Origin: a virus | Strand: one strand, 5' to 3' | DNA: 37,501 nucleotides | Virus record (IMG/VR): IMGVR_UViG_3300028558_000062 | Span: 1-37,501 of that record | In this document: positions 14,818-24,261 of the stretch, piece by piece | Layout of the letters: every line of letters begins with the position of its first letter | Numbering within the stretch: the stretch's first letter is position 1 | Made by a program: the position numbers and the translations under genes | The notes under the pieces: generated by a model | What the model was told of the DNA's origin: nothing | Database searches by the model: none | The model's input: the letters and a program-made list of their open reading frames with translations, nothing else

Positions 14818-16362
14818 CTACGTTGCCCATCCGGTAATGATTCCGCCCGTGATTGTGACTGTCTTGTTGTTTCCGCTTCCGTCCTTCACTGTTCGCGTCG
14901 TCGTGAGCCCCGCCGATCCGTTCAGGCTGATGTAGGTCTTTGTGATCTCGAATCCAGTACCGTGTCCGTCGTCCATTGTGATAGTCTGGTCATCGATGCT
15001 CATCACATGGCTGGCGCCTTCGATTTGCAGCGAATCGCGGTAATACCAGGATGTCGTAGTGGAGGTCGCAACCGTCATGCCGCGGTTGTTGAATGTTGCG
15101 GAGTTGGAACCGTAGGTAATACTCAGCCCGCCAGAATTTAGGGTGATTGTGTCGGTCCCGGCTGAAACCTGAATGTTCGGAGAGGTGAGCGTGATGGCTA
15201 CCGAAACCGTTCCGGAGTTAAGCTGAGTGGTGTTGATCGTGCCGGAATAAATCACCCCCGAGGCTAGCGTTCCTGTTGTGATCTTCGCTGCCGCCAGATT
15301 TACGATGTCCGCGTCACCGATGGCGATTTTGTCCACCCCCACCCGCTGAAGATGATTGTTGTGGATGGCATAATCCGCCACTAGGTCATAGGTGATTCCG
15401 GATGCGGCGACACCCAATACGCCGGACGCCACGTTGAGATGGGACGCAATGGACGAGGCGAGCGTCTGCCCGAGGTCGATCGTTCCTCCCGCCTGCCCGA
15501 GGGTGCTCATCACCATCGGCGTGTAGCCGGGGATGTAGGTGTTCACCTTGTCGTCGGTGACCGTCGCGCTATCGTTCGGGTCTGCGAAGGACCGGAAGCG
15601 CACCTCCATCGCGTACCCGTTTGCCGCCCACGCGGGGATCTTGCCCCAGTTCGAGGGCACCGTATCCGACGAGCGCGTCACTACGCCGACATTCCATACG
15701 CTCGTTCCACCCTTGGGCCAGATCTCGATATAGCAGCCGTGCCAGCGGGGGTCGATGGGTTTGGTGAACGTGACGTAATAGTACTGAGTCGCCACACCGG
15801 ACTCGAATCGGATCTCGGTGCGGACGGCCGCGTCCTTCACGTCGGGGCAGTATTCCTGCCCGCGCGGGCCAGTGGGCGTCACGCCAGGCGGAACGGGGAT
15901 CGTCACCAGAACTGACGGGGTTGCGCCCGTGAGCCCGTACTTGATTAGCTTCGTCTCTACGTTGTTCGCCGTGTACGGGGCACCGTAGATCCGCATCGAC
16001 AGGGCCGAGGTCTGATCCGCTGACGTGGGAAAGGTCAGAATCTTCGGCGACTTCGTGCATTTGCCATCGTCGCGCGGAGACCAGTCACCCACCGCCGGGT
16101 GTGTGCCGTCAGCTACCATCGTGCCATCGGCTATCAGTGCGCTGTCATTCGCCGGGAACTCATCGAAGAAATGCAGGCCCGCGGTCAGGCCGGTGAGTGC
16201 ATCGAATGTCAGCTTAACCGTGAAGGTCTTGCCATCCGTGGAGTAGGCTCCGAAGGTCGCGGCGAGGTTGTTGGGGTTCGTCGGCTGTGTCGGGGAATCG
16301 GGAGAGCCGGAGCCGGTCCACGAAGGCCCACTCTTTGATGTGATTACGAGATTGTTCGCCAT
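14818..16362 (-). CDS. Tail-tip / distal tail fibre protein
   Basis: This is a 514-residue protein. Its ATG overlaps the upstream stop by one base (TAATG). Residues about 1-270 look like beta domains, with two Trp-rich strands near residues 205-245 (RWHGCYIEIWPKGG and NWGKIPAWAANG). Residues about 285-400 match the region downstream of the J-type hub in many siphoviruses: TIDLGQTLASSI, then VDKIAIGDADIVNLAAAKITTGTLASGVIYSGTI in pieces. The C-terminus is a Ser/Thr/Gly-rich beta stretch ending TITGGIITGWAT. There is no signal peptide. It probably extends the tail tip and bears receptor contacts. Confidence 0.8.
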   Translation of the reverse strand: MANNLVITSKSGPSWTGSGSPDSPTQPTNPNNLAATFGAYSTDGKTFTVKLTFDALTGLTAGLHFFDEFPANDSALIADGTMVADGTHPAVGDWSPRDDGKCTKSPKILTFPTSADQTSALSMRIYGAPYTANNVETKLIKYGLTGATPSVLVTIPVPPGVTPTGPRGQEYCPDVKDAAVRTEIRFESGVATQYYYVTFTKPIDPRWHGCYIEIWPKGGTSVWNVGVVTRSSDTVPSNWGKIPAWAANGYAMEVRFRSFADPNDSATVTDDKVNTYIPGYTPMVMSTLGQAGGTIDLGQTLASSIASHLNVASGVLGVAASGITYDLVADYAIHNNHLQRVGVDKIAIGDADIVNLAAAKITTGTLASGVIYSGTINTTQLNSGTVSVAITLTSPNIQVSAGTDTITLNSGGLSITYGSNSATFNNRGMTVATSTTTSWYYRDSLQIEGASHVMSIDDQTITMDDGHGTGFEITKTYISLNGSAGLTTTRTVKDGSGNNKTVTITGGIITGWAT

Positions 16363-19300
16363 TACTGAACGCCCTTGATGACCACGGCATCACCCTGGAG
16401 GCTGAGTACCACGTTGTCCGTCCCATCGGGAAGCGTCTCGCCAGAAGCGGCGTGAATGGTTGCCGTGTGCGCGTCTCCGGAGATCTTCGAGAACTGGAAT
16501 TCGCGCCCCTTGGTGTTGGCTCCCGAAAGCATCGTGATCGTGACACTCTTCGCCGTCGTGTCGGCAAGGATGGTCTCGTCTTCGAGCACCATCACGTAAT
16601 CATCCGCAACTGTCCGAACCGTCTTCGGCTTCCCCTCCAGCCAAATCTCCCGGATCTTCATCAGGGCTTCGGCGCATGAATTCCCGCGGCCGTCCATCGT
16701 CTTCAGGCCGATCAGAAGCATCTGCCGAACGTCGTTCTGAATCGGGATGTTGAAGCTAACGAATTGCTCGGGATCGGTGTTGCTGATCGGCCGATACGGA
16801 TTCGCGAGCGGGAGCCAGTCGGCGTCTTCCGCGATAATTCGGCTGGTCGTATCGGGGGTGACCGGCCACGCCTCGGAGAACGAATAACTGGTGGATGTGG
16901 CGGCCGTGATACGGTTCGTCAGGCCCTCGCCCGTGCCGTGTCGTATCCGCGCGATCTTGCCCACTTCCCTCGTCGGAACAATTCCGCTCGGATAGTCCGG
17001 GTTGACCATGAGCGCATCGGTGAGGGTTTTTCCGCCGTTCGTTACGGTGTACTTGGCCCAAATCATCACGATGTCGCCAATTGCTAGACCGTCAGAAGCG
17101 GGATTCGGAGAGACCGTCAAGACGCCCGGCGCCGTGTTGGCCGAGATGCTGTAGTTCAGGAGCGGGAGTTCGGTGTTGTCGGCCTTCGAGATCACGGTGA
17201 GGTCCCGCCCCGCGAGCGCGTTTACCGTCCAGCCGCCTGCCGACTTCAAGGTGATCGTGTTGGTGCCGATAGCCGCGATGGGACCGCCCCAGATGCCAGC
17301 GCGCGCCACAACCTTCCCCATCGGCTGTACGGCGTCGAGTTCCTGGTCGGGGGCACCGCCGCGACAGTCCAGCCATGACGTTAGCGTGACCGTGGAGGGC
17401 TTCCCGGTGCCGGAGGCTTGCCAGGACATCCGGAAGGGCGTGCGGCCCGCGTAGAGCGCCCAGCCCGCGGTATCGGCATCCCACCACTGAACCGGAATCG
17501 TAATAGTGTTGGCTGTGCCGGACGCCAGATACGCCGAGGCCACCACAGAGAGCGGAGAATAGAGCCCGGCCGCATCCTTGGCCGCAATCGCCAGATAGTA
17601 AAGCCCGGCTCCGAGACTTCCGCCGCTTGCCGCCGTAGTCGCCTGCATGGCGACCTGGGGAGGCTGTGCGATACCGAACACGTTCGGCGGCATCTTCGAC
17701 TGGACTTCAATTTTCCCGTTCCAGGTTCCGTTCGCCCCGATGCTCCACTGCGGGGTGAGCCGGTGAAAACGATCTGACTGCAAGTACCATGCATCGCTCG
17801 CCCGCGCGTAGATGTGATCGGGGCACAGCGGGTAACTCGCTCGTGCGAGCTTATCCCGCTTCGGGTTGCTGTACGCCGGGTCCGGCCTCTGGCTTAGAGA
17901 GTCGATGTACCATGTATCGTCATGCTGCGATAGTGTGAGTGTGATCGTGCCGTCCTTCTTTGGCCCCTGGACGCCCTGAACGCGGAACAACGTACCCGAG
18001 AGTTGCAACTTCGTCCAGTCAACTATGACGATCTGCCCGACGTAGACCCGAATCGCCTTGATGGACGTGGTCAACTCGAACCAGCGAGTCCCGCGCGTGT
18101 CTCCCTGCACATTGCCGCGGTGTGCTTCCTTCTGCATGATCTTCGCGAGCCGCACGGACTGATCGTAGGTGGCGCATCCGTCGATTTGAACCGTGGCGCC
18201 GATCTCTTGCCCGACGCGCTCAATATCGTCGGAGTCGCTTAGGGCTAGGCTCGTCTGCGCGAATTGCGCCTCCGAGTCCTGGAACTGGAATGCGATTCGG
18301 TTGGGAGTGTCGGTGATCGGCCGTGGGATGCCCTTAATGCTGATGGTGTTGTCTTCGGAAAAGCGGTATGCTGCGTATCCGTTGGTGACCGAACCGCCGC
18401 GCGTAATGCTGACCACGGCAGTGTTGTAGTTGCTGCCGGCCACAGCCGAGGGTTGCTGGTCCGCCAGTGTGCCCTTGACGATTACCGATAGCTTCCCGGT
18501 GTCCCGGTTCGGTTGCAGGAGCGCACAGCAGTTCTGCCGGATGCCCCGAATGATGTCGGACGCCTGCCGCCGCTGCCGAAGGATCACGTTCGACTTGTAC
18601 CGCGCGTGCGAGAGCGTTCCGCCGTATTGCGAGGTGTACGAAACCGAGGCAGCACAGATCGCAGCGGCGTCGATGAAACTCTGGATATCTAACTCCGAAT
18701 AGGACCAGCCCGCCCGCACGAGCGCCCACATCAAATGCCAGACCGGGTTATCGGTCCATGCGTCAGCGTGTGTCGAGGTCGTGCTGTACGTGCGGATCTG
18801 CGGGCCGGAGAACAGCACCGACACTGAGGGCACGCTCTCGCCGCCCGCCTCGGAACGGGGGAGAACGACTTCGATTACCGCCTCGGAGCCGTAGGGATCT
18901 TCCTTGCCGTTGAACCGCGACGGCGTATTCCCATCGCGCCACCCGCGGCTAACCCAATTCCACCAGGCCACATTGCCGGGGTTGAGCGCGGTCCAGCTTC
19001 CGGCGTCGTATCCACCGGGGGGAAGTTCGTAGCCTTGAACGACCACCTTCATCCCAAGCGTGGCCGTGTTCCCGGTATCGATATGCCCGACACATAACCC
19101 CACGTCGCAGCGGGTGAAGTTTCCGTCCTGCCGCATGTTGAGCACGGGACATTCTACCCACCCGCGGCCCAACACTGCCGGCCACGGTTCGCCGTACTTC
19201 GCGTCGTTGCTCGAATTGTAAAGCTGAACCCAGTTGCCCGAGGTGTACTCCCGGCCCTTGCCGCCATCCGCGAGCGGCTGATACGTGACGCCCGCGAACC

Positions 19301-19922
19301 GCACCAGGTTATTGACCGCCAGACACCCCTCGCGCGTGTTGTAGCAGTCGGATGTCGGAGAGGCGAGCCCGCACCACCAGAAATCAGAATCCTCGTTCGC
19401 TGCCTCGGCGCATTGAGACGCGGACTTCGGTTGAATCTTCGGACAGTGCTTCTGAATCAGGAACGACGGCAGCATCTTTTTAGATGCGTTCAGCCGGTTC
19501 GTGGTCCGCACTTCGAGTGTAACGTCGTCAGTCGGGCAGGCCGGATCGCAGATGCCCGTGTAACGCACGAGTGAATCCGTGCTGAATTCCGCCCCCAGGA
19601 TGTCGTAGAACACGAAGCGCACTTCTACTTGCGCGCCCTTAAACCCCAAGCCCGCCGCGTTCTCGTAGTTGGAGAGAATCGAGCCGTCCGCGTCCGCAAT
19701 GTGCAGCGAGAGCGACGGTGGTATGTCGATTCCGCTCTCGGACATCATCTGGACGCGCTCAAGGTCGATGGTGGATAGCCGCGCTTGGTACGCTTGCCCG
19801 CTATACGTTACAGCGTGTGTGGACAGGTAGAGATTCGAGCCGTCCAGGAACGTGAATTTCGAGAGCAAAAGCGGAAGCTTTCCCGCTACGAGTTCCTTCG
19901 CTTGGTCGATCGTGAAGGCCAT
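16362..19922 (-). CDS. Tail hub protein: Cys-rich gpL-like start joined to a gpJ-like hub
   Basis: This is an 1186-residue protein. The N-terminal 120 residues (LDGSNLYLSTHAVTYSGQAY, then S-L-S-L-H-I-ADADG) resemble the beta-barrel of tail hub or gpL-type proteins. A cysteine-rich stretch follows: Cys125, 129, 160, 171, 184, 193 and 200, with W-W-C-G and NTREGC motifs. More cysteines occur near residues 260-280. The central part (about 380-700) looks like the hub region of J-type tail-tip proteins. Residues about 740-960 carry FN3-like beta domains. The C-terminus is a short beta domain (VLEDETILADTTAKSVTI). It lies between the gpM-like and tip-fibre genes with one-base overlaps on both sides. 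Function: closes the tail tube and opens on receptor binding. An Fe-S cluster is possible. Confidence 0.8.
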   Translation of the reverse strand: MAFTIDQAKELVAGKLPLLLSKFTFLDGSNLYLSTHAVTYSGQAYQARLSTIDLERVQMMSESGIDIPPSLSLHIADADGSILSNYENAAGLGFKGAQVEVRFVFYDILGAEFSTDSLVRYTGICDPACPTDDVTLEVRTTNRLNASKKMLPSFLIQKHCPKIQPKSASQCAEAANEDSDFWWCGLASPTSDCYNTREGCLAVNNLVRFAGVTYQPLADGGKGREYTSGNWVQLYNSSNDAKYGEPWPAVLGRGWVECPVLNMRQDGNFTRCDVGLCVGHIDTGNTATLGMKVVVQGYELPPGGYDAGSWTALNPGNVAWWNWVSRGWRDGNTPSRFNGKEDPYGSEAVIEVVLPRSEAGGESVPSVSVLFSGPQIRTYSTTSTHADAWTDNPVWHLMWALVRAGWSYSELDIQSFIDAAAICAASVSYTSQYGGTLSHARYKSNVILRQRRQASDIIRGIRQNCCALLQPNRDTGKLSVIVKGTLADQQPSAVAGSNYNTAVVSITRGGSVTNGYAAYRFSEDNTISIKGIPRPITDTPNRIAFQFQDSEAQFAQTSLALSDSDDIERVGQEIGATVQIDGCATYDQSVRLAKIMQKEAHRGNVQGDTRGTRWFELTTSIKAIRVYVGQIVIVDWTKLQLSGTLFRVQGVQGPKKDGTITLTLSQHDDTWYIDSLSQRPDPAYSNPKRDKLARASYPLCPDHIYARASDAWYLQSDRFHRLTPQWSIGANGTWNGKIEVQSKMPPNVFGIAQPPQVAMQATTAASGGSLGAGLYYLAIAAKDAAGLYSPLSVVASAYLASGTANTITIPVQWWDADTAGWALYAGRTPFRMSWQASGTGKPSTVTLTSWLDCRGGAPDQELDAVQPMGKVVARAGIWGGPIAAIGTNTITLKSAGGWTVNALAGRDLTVISKADNTELPLLNYSISANTAPGVLTVSPNPASDGLAIGDIVMIWAKYTVTNGGKTLTDALMVNPDYPSGIVPTREVGKIARIRHGTGEGLTNRITAATSTSYSFSEAWPVTPDTTSRIIAEDADWLPLANPYRPISNTDPEQFVSFNIPIQNDVRQMLLIGLKTMDGRGNSCAEALMKIREIWLEGKPKTVRTVADDYVMVLEDETILADTTAKSVTITMLSGANTKGREFQFSKISGDAHTATIHAASGETLPDGTDNVVLSLQGDAVVIKGVQ

Positions 19923-20674
19923 TAGGAGAGGTACTGCTCGACGCCTACGGTAAGCCTGTTGCTGTTCTTCGAGATGCGCGTGATGCTGATGGGGTCTGGC
20001 GAGAAACGGCAGACGGCATAGACCGCCGCGCTATCTGGATCGGTGAACGAAAAAGGATTGACCGGGCCGCCCGCCTTCTGGTAGTGCGTAACGATGGTCT
20101 GCACTTCGGCGTCCGTGATGTCGGCGTATTCCAGATTCATCACGCGGAGCGGAGACGACCACGAGTAATACGCGATGCGTTTTCCGCAGTCGAGATCGTT
20201 TCGAAGCGTGGAGTAGTTCAGCCCGACCTTGTTGGGAAGCTGCACTTTCGCGCCCGTGGAAAGCGCCGGGTAGGCCGCCTGCGGGTTCACCGTGACCGCT
20301 TCCCCGACAGTCTGCGACGCCGAAAGACTCACTGAGTATCTGCCGTTCTGCGTCTCGGTGTACTCGAAGGTATCCGAGTCCAGCCCCATGTTCGCGTAGG
20401 ACCGGTCACTCAGGGTGAACGGGTCACGAAGCGTGATCGACCAGGATGAATCGAAGGCGCCCTTTTGCGTTATGACGAAATCGCGGAGGCTTACCACCTC
20501 GGTCCACTTCAGATTGGAGTACGGGAACTTGAATAGGTTCAGCAGTCCGCTGATGGCGTACCGCTGCTCTTTGCCGGAGCGAAACTGCTTGACGTCTGAA
20601 CGAATTACCAGGGAGTGAGTATAGCCCGCGCGAACAGGCTTACCGTCTGCGAGATTGGGATAGGTGCCGGCCAT
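19922..20674 (-). CDS. Minor/distal tail protein (gpM- or Dit-like)
   Basis: This is a 250-residue protein directly downstream of the tape measure, where lambda gpM and Dit-type proteins sit. Features visible are an N-terminal beta segment (YTHSLVIRSDVKQFRSGKEQR) and LRDFVITQKGAFDSSWSI. The C-terminal pattern PVNPFSFTDPDSAAVYAVCRF is common in DUF2460-like phage tail proteins. No strong Shine-Dalgarno is visible, and the gap to the upstream stop is one base, so coupling is likely. It should form the ring between the tail tube and the hub. Confidence 0.75.
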   Translation of the reverse strand: MAGTYPNLADGKPVRAGYTHSLVIRSDVKQFRSGKEQRYAISGLLNLFKFPYSNLKWTEVVSLRDFVITQKGAFDSSWSITLRDPFTLSDRSYANMGLDSDTFEYTETQNGRYSVSLSASQTVGEAVTVNPQAAYPALSTGAKVQLPNKVGLNYSTLRNDLDCGKRIAYYSWSSPLRVMNLEYADITDAEVQTIVTHYQKAGGPVNPFSFTDPDSAAVYAVCRFSPDPISITRISKNSNRLTVGVEQYLS

Positions 20675-20675
20675 T

Positions 20676-23285
20676 TCAGGAGAGGCCTAGAGCCTGACTC
20701 ATTTTTGGCACCATTGCCCCGCCCTGGTCGATGGCGCGCGACACCCCGCGATTCAGCGTGTCGGCATTCTTGGAAAGGAACTGATCGAAGCTCGCCGCAT
20801 CCATCGCCTGAACGTGATAGTTGTTGACGATGATGCTCCGCGAATTCCCGCGCATATCGTAATCGGTCGTGCGCCCGTACATGTCAACGGAGTAGGAAAC
20901 GGGGTCCGCGCCGGTGAATCGATGCGCGTTCATGAAGTCGGATTCCTCTTGCGCTCGATTCTTCTTGGGATCACCGAATACGCCCGTGAGCATCCCGAGC
21001 CCCATGCCAGCAATCATCCCCACCGGTCCGAGGAACGAAAGCGACTTGGAGACCAATCCGATAATAGAACCCGCTGCGGCGACGGCAGAACCGGCCGCAG
21101 TGAGAGCGCCGCGAGCGCCGCCTGACTTGATACCTTCGTAGATACCGAGCGCCCCGCCCGCTGCCGCGCCCACTCCCAGAATGGTATTTCCGTGTTGTCC
21201 CCAGAAGTTCAGTGTCTCTGGCTTCCCGAGATACGAATCGGCAGCAGACAGGCTCATGGAGTCAAGGGCATCCATCGTGCTTCCGCCTCCGCCTCCCGTG
21301 CTTCCGCCGAACGAAGGGATAGAGAGGCCGCCCGCCGCAGTCCTGACGAGTCCACCCCCACCTCCGCTGGCAGAGGTCATCAGCGCCCGCGTGTTGGCGA
21401 TTGTCGCAAGCGTGTTCTGATCCGTCGCCGCCTTCAATGGGTCGGCACCGAACGGAGTGCCAGACAACAACCCGCCGAGCATCGTGCCCTCGCCCGCGTG
21501 CGGGATCATGCTGCCGAACTTGTCGTAGCCTAGCTTCGTCGCATTGCCCGCCACCGTGGAGAGTAGCCCGACACCCTGACCCTTGAGGAACGAGCCGAGC
21601 CCGCCGCCGCCGCTCAATAGGGCATTCGTCGCGCCCTGCACGAGGGAGACGTACTGCTCGACTTGCTGCTTGTGGAGTTGGAGGAGGGCTTCCTGCCGCT
21701 GATTGATGGCGTCCTGGGTCTCCAGTTCGGTCTTCGCTCCAGAGATGCGGAGTTGGTAGATTTTCTCGATAGCCGCGATCTCTCCACCGGGTCCGCTTAA
21801 CAGGTCCACCATGCGGATCTGGTGCTCAAGGGAGGCTTTCGAGAGTGCCTCGCCGCGCTCCTGGACTTCCTTCATCCCGGCGAGGTAGGCGATTGATTGC
21901 GCCAAGGACGCCGCCTCGCTGCCGGAATTCGTTCCGGTGATGTCGGCTTCGCTGGTCTGGAACGTGCCCAGCCCGCGACCGCCCAAGAGAGTCGCCACAT
22001 TCGCGGAGGGTCCACCGCGCCCAAACAGCGACGGTCGCATCCGCATCGCTGGCGGAAGCGTGTCGCCCTTGTCGATGAAGTACGCCGACTCCTCTCCGGA
22101 CTTCGCGAACTTCAGTTGAAATTCGAGAGATTGGATAGATGCAATGGCCTTTTTGTGGGCCGCTTCGTCTTGCGCGAGTTCGGCTTCCTTGAGGTTCTTG
22201 CGCGCCTCAGTGAGTCGTTGCTCAATGGCGATAGAACTGCGCAGGCTGTTGAAGTACGCATTCCACGCGCTCCCCTCGTTGGCGCGAGACGCTAACCCTT
22301 CCTGAATCGCCCACCCTGGATTCCCAACCGTGTTCTTGGGCGCCTGCAATTCGTCGCCCATACCACCCGGCATCCCACCGGGAGCGTAGGCCCCCATGCG
22401 GATACGGTCTGCGTTCGTCAGACCAGAGCCGTCATTAGAGAGTACGCGGATCTGGATTGCGACTCCGCCCGCCACCTTCCGTTTGAACTGGTCCCAGCGA
22501 ATGCCAAGTTTGTCGATCTCGTCGTCCAACTTCGCCAGTTCGTAGGTCAGGTTCTCATCGATCCCGACCCCCAGGCCCTTAACCTGCGACATCAACTGCG
22601 GCATCTGCTGGAACAGCGGCAGCAATTCCGCGCCTCCGCGCCCGAATAGATTCTTGATTGCGAGCTGCTGTTCCGGCCCACCGGGAAGGCGCGCGATCGC
22701 GGCCCCGATTTCGGTGATGAGTTCCCCCATCGGCTTGAGTTGGCCGTAGGAGTCCTTCGCGTCTACGCCCAACTGGCGGAGAACGCGCTTTCCCTTCTCG
22801 CCCTCATCCGAGTTTCCGGCGAGCGCCTCGGAGAGCTTCCGCATTCCCGACTCAAGAGAGCCGATGTCCACTCCGGCGATTCGTGCCGCGGCCGAGAACT
22901 GCTGGTACTGGCCTACCGAGACACCGATGCGACCGGCCGCATTGATCTGCTGCTCCGCCGCCTTCCCCATCACGGAGACGAAATCGAAGATCTGCTTTCC
23001 AGCAACCAGCGCTGCAGTACCGGCTACTGCGAGACCGGCCCCCATCGGGCCGAGGGATTGCAGGAATGCTTCGGCCGCGTTACCGGCGGCCTGGAGAGGA
23101 TTCTGGATTGCGTTCTTTACGCCTGACGCGAATTTATCGAAGGATGCAGAATTTGATTCCGCCGACTTCCCGCTCTTGTCGAGAGCGTTCGCGGTCTTCT
23201 CAAGTGCCTGCGTAAATCGCTGGAGATCCGCCTCCCCTACGGTCTTCGCTTCGATAATCCCGGTGAAACGATCAGAGCCAGCCAT
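20676..23285 (-). CDS. Tail tape measure protein
   Basis: This is an 869-residue protein that sets tail length and is delivered with the DNA. It starts with a coiled-coil stretch (DLQRFTQALEKTANALDKSG). A hydrophobic segment at about residues 76-102 (MGAGLAVAGTAALVAGKQIF) is followed by long helical regions with LPGGPEQQLAIKNLFGRGGAEL, a standard tape-measure signature. Residues about 650-690 are very glycine-rich. The end contains glycine-rich hydrophobic segments (GALGIYEGIKSGG to GMLTGVFG). By the usual rule of about 1.5 angstrom per residue the tail would be near 130 nm. The ATG overlaps the upstream TAA (TAATG). Confidence 0.93.
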   Translation of the reverse strand: MAGSDRFTGIIEAKTVGEADLQRFTQALEKTANALDKSGKSAESNSASFDKFASGVKNAIQNPLQAAGNAAEAFLQSLGPMGAGLAVAGTAALVAGKQIFDFVSVMGKAAEQQINAAGRIGVSVGQYQQFSAAARIAGVDIGSLESGMRKLSEALAGNSDEGEKGKRVLRQLGVDAKDSYGQLKPMGELITEIGAAIARLPGGPEQQLAIKNLFGRGGAELLPLFQQMPQLMSQVKGLGVGIDENLTYELAKLDDEIDKLGIRWDQFKRKVAGGVAIQIRVLSNDGSGLTNADRIRMGAYAPGGMPGGMGDELQAPKNTVGNPGWAIQEGLASRANEGSAWNAYFNSLRSSIAIEQRLTEARKNLKEAELAQDEAAHKKAIASIQSLEFQLKFAKSGEESAYFIDKGDTLPPAMRMRPSLFGRGGPSANVATLLGGRGLGTFQTSEADITGTNSGSEAASLAQSIAYLAGMKEVQERGEALSKASLEHQIRMVDLLSGPGGEIAAIEKIYQLRISGAKTELETQDAINQRQEALLQLHKQQVEQYVSLVQGATNALLSGGGGLGSFLKGQGVGLLSTVAGNATKLGYDKFGSMIPHAGEGTMLGGLLSGTPFGADPLKAATDQNTLATIANTRALMTSASGGGGGLVRTAAGGLSIPSFGGSTGGGGGSTMDALDSMSLSAADSYLGKPETLNFWGQHGNTILGVGAAAGGALGIYEGIKSGGARGALTAAGSAVAAAGSIIGLVSKSLSFLGPVGMIAGMGLGMLTGVFGDPKKNRAQEESDFMNAHRFTGADPVSYSVDMYGRTTDYDMRGNSRSIIVNNYHVQAMDAASFDQFLSKNADTLNRGVSRAIDQGGAMVPKMSQALGLS

Positions 23286-23839
23286 TACGCAGCCCTCCGA
23301 TTAGAGGTTGTGGTTCCAAGCGGGTCCATCCAGATAGGACCGGATCTGCTTCCGAAAATGTGTGCTCCGAAGTTCGCCATCTGACCGCCGAACATTTTGC
23401 AGAACATCGTCCCGAGTTTCTGTAGATCTTGCGGAGACCACCCGAACCACGGTGCTTTCTGCTCGTTTGCGCGAGCCCTCATGCGTCCATCGCGGGTGGT
23501 GATGTCGATGCGTGCTTGACTCTCGGAAACAGAACGCAGGGACATGTCGTTGAGCATGGAGCCTGTGAACGAAAGATCGCGGACGGTTCGGCCCTTCGCG
23601 CGATTCTTAAACTTTGAGTACCGAGCGGTCAACGGGGGCATCGGAGCATCATCAGAACCGATTCCCTTACCCACGCGCTGCTTCATCAGAGACACGCCGT
23701 ACTCACCGAGGGTCATCATGTGCTGTGCGCGCGGAGTGAGCGGCCCGAACAGACGCAGGCGCCCGCCGCCCACCTCACGCTTGTAAGTGGTTACGAGCTG
23801 CCGGAGTTTCGGGTCTAGGGTGACTTTGACTTGGATCAT
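23285..23839 (-). CDS. Virion morphogenesis / minor tail protein
   Basis: This is a 184-residue basic protein. The pattern PPLTARYSKFKNRAKG, RDLSFTGSMLNDMSL, then ARANEQKAPWFGWSPQDL is typical of phage virion morphogenesis and tail-completion proteins (gpS/gpZ-like). It lies between the chaperone overlap and the tape measure, whereas such genes usually lie before the tail tube; this placement is unusual. ATGA overlap upstream and TAATG downstream. Confidence 0.75.
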   Translation of the reverse strand: MIQVKVTLDPKLRQLVTTYKREVGGGRLRLFGPLTPRAQHMMTLGEYGVSLMKQRVGKGIGSDDAPMPPLTARYSKFKNRAKGRTVRDLSFTGSMLNDMSLRSVSESQARIDITTRDGRMRARANEQKAPWFGWSPQDLQKLGTMFCKMFGGQMANFGAHIFGSRSGPIWMDPLGTTTSNRRAA

Positions 23840-24261
23840 CGGTCGGAACCAGGAAGCGGGCGGGCCGCCTCCTCTTCGTTGCGACAGTGCTCGATTAGTA
23901 CGAGCGCGTCGTGAATGCGGCAGTCGGAGGCATTGGCTGGAGTGACGCCGTATCCCCGGAATGCTGCGCGCGCCTCAGAGGTGATGCGGAGGAGTGCCTT
24001 GCTCGTCGGGGTAATGACGGACACCGGGCACTCCTCGGATGAGATCTCAACCCCGTAGGGCTTGCCGTCGTGGGTCCGGTACACGGGACTCCAGGACTTG
24101 ACGAGCCGTTTACTTCCGTCCGCACGGTAGAGCGGGCGAGAGAACTTGCAGTACCACTCTTTTATGCGGCCGGACTCTCGGCAGGAATCGCAGTCGTACT
24201 CGGGGTCGGATTCGCCTCCGGAGGCGCCGAAGTGCCAGGCTGTCCGGAGGCGGAATTTTCC
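23836..24261 (-). CDS. Frameshifted GT-like extension of the tail assembly chaperone, Zn-ribbon-like
   Basis: This frame is -1 relative to the upstream 24162-24710 gene and is open from 24378 to the TGA at 23836. It has no ATG, GTG or TTG until a GTG at 24084. Third codon positions in the overlap are strongly C-rich in this frame, which suggests it is the coding one. The likely product is a fusion: about 150 residues of the upstream gene, then about 141 from here after slippage on a GGGGGAAAA run. The new part reads GGKFRLRTAWHF, YDCDSCRESGR, IKEWYCKF, LVKSWSPVYRTHDGKPYG, then CPVSVITPTSKALLRI and a helical end. A C-x2-C plus a third Cys resembles a zinc site. An independent start at GTG 24084 (GGAG four bases upstream) would give only 82 residues. 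Confidence 0.7.
   Translation of the reverse strand, partial: GKFRLRTAWHFGASGGESDPEYDCDSCRESGRIKEWYCKFSRPLYRADGSKRLVKSWSPVYRTHDGKPYGVEISSEECPVSVITPTSKALLRITSEARAAFRGYGVTPANASDCRIHDALVLIEHCRNEEEAARPLPGSDR

Noticed and set aside
14744-14935. Plus-strand 63-codon frame after the secreted protein gene
   Set aside because: More than half lies opposite the end of the tail-tip gene and its hydrophobic part is only the antisense of that gene; no good ribosome site.
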